Assembly (NCBI GenBank): GCA_021782675.1
Contig: JAJXUS010000081.1
Span: forward strand, 1-7,959
Origin: Acidobacteriota bacterium
GTDB lineage: Bacteria; Acidobacteriota; Terriglobia; Terriglobales; Acidobacteriaceae
Direction of reading: 5' to 3'
DNA length: 7,959 bases
The notes beneath the pieces were generated by a model. The model was not told the origin of the DNA, ran no database searches, and was given only the letters and a program-made list of their open reading frames with translations. The translations under genes and the position numbers were made by a program. Position 1 is the first letter of the stretch. Every line of letters begins with the position of its first letter. Positions 6,201 to 7,959 of this stretch are shown one piece after another.

Positions 6201-6762
6201 CCTTTAGCTGGTCAAAGTTATTGACCATGGGAAAGATTTCGGCGTCGCTGTGAGAGTCCGCCAGCGTGTGCTCCACCTTGTCTTCCGGGTCAATATCATG
6301 AACACCGTTCGCATCAACGACAGCGTAGGGCCGGTTCTCCGGTGTGAACGCCGTCAGGTGACCGTCGGGTGTAATGACGTGCAGCCAGTCCGTAAACAGC
6401 AGATCGATCTCCCGCGCATGATGGCGCAGCGAGGAGTAGCTGGCAGAGTCGTAATCCACATAGTAGGCGGCTCGGAGCCCGGTGCCGGAGTTGAGCGGCA
6501 GGTCGGAGGGACGGCGGCCTTTCTTCCACCGGCGGCTGATGCGGAAGCCGCTCTTCCCTTTTTTTGCATAGGCCGAGTCGCGCAGGGGCTTATAGTTTTT
6601 CTTCTGCACCGGCAGCAGAAGTTCCGGCAACTTGTCACTCCGCAGCACGTTAATGCCGAAGGCGACCAGGACAATTGTAGACAGCACGGCAAGCACATCG
6701 AAGATGCGCCGCAGGCGTTTCCAGCGCTTGCGTCCCGGGTCGTAAAAGATTGGCTTGCTCAT
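3244..6762 (-). CDS. Trimodular membrane polysaccharide synthase: GH18-like + NodB/CE4 deacetylase + GT2
   Basis: 1172 residues from ATG 6762 (MSKPIFYDPGRKRWKRLRRI). One membrane helix at about 20-40 places the next two domains outside the inner membrane. The GH18-like domain (about 98-440) carries LSLDLE with Glu230, MNYD at 284-287 and the closing ALWRLGSED. A beta-rich linker leads to a CE4/NodB deacetylase (about 505-715): Asp514-Asp515 in TFDDGP, metal ligands His565 and His569 in HTFSH, Arg603 in FRPPY, DTDDW at 637-641, and LLHD at 675-678. Helix or helices at 733-772 followed by RLRKRR return the chain to the cytosol. The processive GT2 domain follows with IDDGSTDG at 823-830, DxD Asp878/Asp880, AEDADL with Asp970, and QRFRW at 1006-1010, then C-terminal membrane segments. 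The GT2 resembles PgaC/IcaA/NodC enzymes that polymerise UDP-GlcNAc-type sugars; the CE4 would de-N-acetylate the product. A longer frame from 6948 is rejected because it runs into the divergent gene. The polymer identity is inferred. Confidence 0.9.
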   Translation of the reverse strand: MSKPIFYDPGRKRWKRLRRIFDVLAVLSTIVLVAFGINVLRSDKLPELLLPVQKKNYKPLRDSAYAKKGKSGFRISRRWKKGRRPSDLPLNSGTGLRAAYYVDYDSASYSSLRHHAREIDLLFTDWLHVITPDGHLTAFTPENRPYAVVDANGVHDIDPEDKVEHTLADSHSDAEIFPMVNNFDQLKGDFQSDIVKQMLMNPQARARFESDALALLAANPHYHGLSLDLEAIPTVAQPGYHKLVADLATRMHARKLRLYINVPVDDDDWDFKFYSAHTDGMILMNYDQHEPATGPGPVAGQDWFIRNLRTALKTVPRDKLICSIGNYGYDWTITLPTRHGRKLVPGHVKDVEDLEVQDAWQDASDSEASPVLDSDSLNMHYAYDDEDSHTRHEVWYLDAVTALNEMRAAREMGIQTFALWRLGSEDPTLWKIWDRPLDPNAAQLLAVIPPGADVNTEGDGDVLKVIGRPQNGQRTIQIDPESNLAISQEIHAFPESYTLQQYGYNPHELALTFDDGPDPTWTPKILDVLKQKHVLGTFMVIGSEALDNPGLLKRYYREGHEIGNHTFSHPDISQISIKQLNLELNGTERLFAAELGVQPLFFRPPYSIDQEPDTNDQAAPIDHIEQMGYIIVGDKIDTDDWNEHPRKTPQEITQSVLDQLQAMKTKPQFRGSIILLHDGGGDRSATVAALPVLIDALRARGYKLVPVSALIGKTREQVMPPIPPSQHWQARIDAVAFFFISFFQHTVVLVFFVGDVLMTARLIIVGLFALIDRLRKRRLYPGAEHYRPDVAVLIPAFNEEKVIARTIRSVLGSTYKPLRVIVIDDGSTDGTLAAANAAEPEALASGRLVVLTKPNGGKAEALNFGLTHVTEDIYVGIDADTVIAPDAIERLIPRMADPAVGAVAGNAKVGNRINLWTRWQALEYITSQNFDRRALDLFDVVTVVPGAIGAWRTPAVRAGGGYHVNTVAEDADLTMNLLQQGRKVVYEDRALAFTEAPDNMRGLMRQRFRWSFGILQAVVKHRSAFLRHRAMSLFALPNLIVFQIILPLFSPLIDLMFVAGTIHYLVDRHFHPEAASTASFEKLIAYFLAFLIVDFLASCLAFLLEPRLPGTRGDGWLLFHIWIQRFTYRQVFSLVLLKTLKRAIDGRPFAWERQVRTAKLSAATRRATETRE
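6559..6565 (-). repeat. A7 homopolymer in the synthase coding strand
   Basis: Seven consecutive A on the coding (minus) strand, read GCA AAA AAA GGG, at Ala66-Lys67-Lys68-Gly69, just after the N-terminal membrane anchor. It stands out in this GC-rich sequence. The frame allows A-AAA-AAA slippage; a one-base change in length would truncate the protein soon after the anchor. Confidence 0.7.
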
Positions 6763-6781
6763 GCTTTGGGAGGCTCGCTCC

Positions 6782-6811
6782 ATTATCGCAGCAGGCGGCA
6801 GGATATCTACA
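6782..6811 (-). promoter_or_regulatory. Weak candidate promoter of the synthase gene (extended -10)
   Basis: On the minus strand TGCGATAAT (6790-6782) matches an extended -10 (TGn followed by GATAAT, five of six to TATAAT). A poor -35-like TGTAGA (6811-6806) lies 18 bases upstream. Transcription would begin near 6775, only about 13 bases before the ATG at 6762. The -10 covers the alternative ATG at 6783, which argues for the 6762 start. No good Shine-Dalgarno precedes either ATG. Confidence 0.35.
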
Positions 6812-6833
6812 GCGAATCCAGTGCGCTGGAAGC

Positions 6834-6872
6834 GGGAACCTGACCGCTGCGAACCGCGCGATGGCGGTTCCC
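6834..6872. repeat. Two overlapping, mutually exclusive inverted repeats in the divergent intergenic region
   Basis: GGGAACC (6834-6840) pairs perfectly with GGTTCCC (6866-6872). GAACCGC (6851-6857) pairs perfectly with GCGGTTC (6864-6870) across a six-base loop. Both pairings use 6866-6870, so only one can form at a time. They lie 29 bases before the ATG of the plus-strand glycosyltransferase and upstream of the synthase gene. They could be an operator or a leader hairpin. There is no T-tract, so this is not a classic terminator. Confidence 0.45.
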
Positions 6873-6901
6873 ATCCGCCGCCGCTGGTATCCTGCAACCC
6901 G

Positions 6902-7959
6902 ATGCCCGGCTTTCTGCGATCTGCAAAGCGCCACGTCTCCTTCGCCATGCTGACCGGACTGCTGCTGCGCCTGTGGTTCGTGCAGAACTACCCTGTCATC
7001 GATGGCGATACGCTCGTCTACGCGGACATCGCCCATAACTGGTTCCGGCACGGCATCTATGGGATCACCCGCCCGTGGGGGATTCAGCCGACACTGATTC
7101 GCCTGCCAGGCTATCCCCTGTTTCTGGCGCTATGCTCCGGCACCTTCGGGGCGGGCCACTGGACAGCGGTGCTGCTGGTGCAGACGGCGATGGACCTGGC
7201 CGCCTGCCTGCTGGTCGCCAGCTTTGCGGCGCGCGCCATCTCCCGCCGGGCCGGCATTGCCACGCTGTTTCTGGCGTCGCTGTGCCCGTTTACCGCCAAC
7301 TATGTCGCTTCCCCGCTCACCGAGACGCCGACGCTGTTCTGCATTGCGCTTGGCTTGTATGCCCTGCTGCGATATCTCGAGGCTCCTGCAGCCGGCCGCT
7401 GGTTCTGGCTGCTGGCATTTTCTATCGCCTGGTGCGCACTGCTGCGCCCGGACGGTGCGCTGCTCGGCGTGGTGTTGCTGCCCGCAATGTTACTGGACCC
7501 AAGGCCGAAGCGCACGGCCCGGAGACGGGCACTGCTGGCCGGCACGTGTGCGGCGATTACGCTCCTCCCTTTTGCAGTCTGGACCGCCCGCAATGCGCGG
7601 ACCTTCCATGTCTTTGAGCCGCTGGCGCCGCGCTATGCCAATGATCCCGGTGAGGTCCTGCCGCGCGGCTGGATTCGCTGGGTGCGCACCTGGTGCGTGG
7701 AGTACACCTCCACGGCGGAGGTCTACTGGAGCGTGAGCGGCGACGCGATTGATCCGGCGCTGCTGCCTGCCCGCGCCTGGGGCCACGGGGCACAGGCAGC
7801 CGAGACGCGATCGCTGATCGCCGCGTACAACCGGACGCAGACGATGACGCCGGCGCTGAGCCACGCATTCGGAAGGCTGGCTGCCGAACGCATTGCTTCC
7901 CATCCCTGGCGCTATTGGGTGGGACTGCCGCTGGCGCGCCTGGCAGACATGTGGCTGCG
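6902..7959 (+). CDS. GT39/ArnT-like polytopic membrane glycosyltransferase, C-terminus beyond window
   Basis: 352 codons open to the right edge from ATG 6902 (MPGFLRSAKRH). This is the N-terminal half or more of a GT-C fold membrane enzyme that moves a sugar from a polyprenyl-phosphate donor to an acceptor on the outer face of the inner membrane (dolichyl-phosphate-mannose transferase/ArnT/RgtA group). Visible features: the first periplasmic loop with VIDGDTLVYADIAHNW (33-47), containing the acidic residues this superfamily uses for catalysis; RLPGYPLFLA at 67-76; LTETPTLF with Glu141 at 139-146; LRPDGALL at 181-188; and WTARN at 227-231 ending a membrane segment. Many hydrophobic helices alternate with short loops. 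It is transcribed divergently from the synthase, sharing a 139 bp region. No Shine-Dalgarno is visible before the ATG; an in-frame ATG at 6947 is the alternative start but would shorten the N-terminal segment. Donor and acceptor cannot be told from this part. Confidence 0.82.
   Translation, partial: MPGFLRSAKRHVSFAMLTGLLLRLWFVQNYPVIDGDTLVYADIAHNWFRHGIYGITRPWGIQPTLIRLPGYPLFLALCSGTFGAGHWTAVLLVQTAMDLAACLLVASFAARAISRRAGIATLFLASLCPFTANYVASPLTETPTLFCIALGLYALLRYLEAPAAGRWFWLLAFSIAWCALLRPDGALLGVVLLPAMLLDPRPKRTARRRALLAGTCAAITLLPFAVWTARNARTFHVFEPLAPRYANDPGEVLPRGWIRWVRTWCVEYTSTAEVYWSVSGDAIDPALLPARAWGHGAQAAETRSLIAAYNRTQTMTPALSHAFGRLAAERIASHPWRYWVGLPLARLADMWL

Noticed and set aside
6763..6948. Extension of the synthase to an ATG at 6948 or 6783
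   Set aside because: The 6948 start overlaps the divergent GT39 gene by 47 bases and its extra residues are low-complexity with no signal. The 6783 ATG coincides with the candidate -10. MSKPIFYDPG is a better N-terminus before the membrane anchor.
7490..7903. Minus-strand frames opposite the GT39 gene
   Set aside because: Arg/Ala/Pro-rich shadows of a clearly recognisable membrane glycosyltransferase.

Overview
This is a GC-rich, gene-dense bacterial window. Its protein types (PA2778/PA2779-type proteins, an Omp85-type barrel, a fused GH18/deacetylase/glycosyltransferase) point to a diderm bacterium. Overall style would suit an Acidobacteriota genome (Terriglobia-like), but that placement is an impression from protein style, not a database result.

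Layout, read in the direction of transcription of the minus strand (right to left): (1) at 6762-3244, a 1172-residue inner-membrane protein joining an N-terminal membrane anchor, a GH18-like domain, a NodB/CE4 polysaccharide deacetylase and a processive GT2 glycosyltransferase; (2) at 3136-2732, a small PA2779-family-like protein with a signal peptide and a C-terminal membrane helix; (3) at 2728-2174, a secreted C39-type cysteine peptidase of the PA2778 type; (4) at 2228-546, an outer-membrane protein with a TPR, POTRA and Omp85-like barrel layout; (5) at 539-1, the N-terminal third of L-glutamate gamma-semialdehyde dehydrogenase (pruA/rocA), cut by the window edge. Genes 2 to 5 are separated by 3 bp, a 55 bp overlap and 6 bp, so they are very probably co-transcribed. 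A 107 bp gap before gene 2 holds a good candidate sigma70 promoter with a 7 bp direct repeat in it. On the plus strand, divergent from gene 1, lies a GT39/ArnT-like polytopic glycosyltransferase (6902 to the right edge, incomplete). The 139 bp divergent region (6763-6901) holds two mutually exclusive inverted repeats. No stretch over 300 bases lacks a gene, and I saw no RNA gene, CRISPR array, insertion sequence or integrase.

How the genes may work together (inference): gene 1 carries in one chain the polymerising, de-N-acetylating and glycan-binding or hydrolysing activities that the PNAG (Pga) systems place on separate proteins. A TPR-bearing outer-membrane barrel follows in the same cluster, as PgaA does in pga operons. 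However, this barrel has a POTRA domain and Omp85 motifs, which PgaA lacks. A periplasmic cysteine peptidase and its small membrane-anchored partner sit between them. The cluster is therefore a candidate envelope polysaccharide or surface-display system of unusual composition. pruA is probably a metabolic neighbour that shares the transcript.
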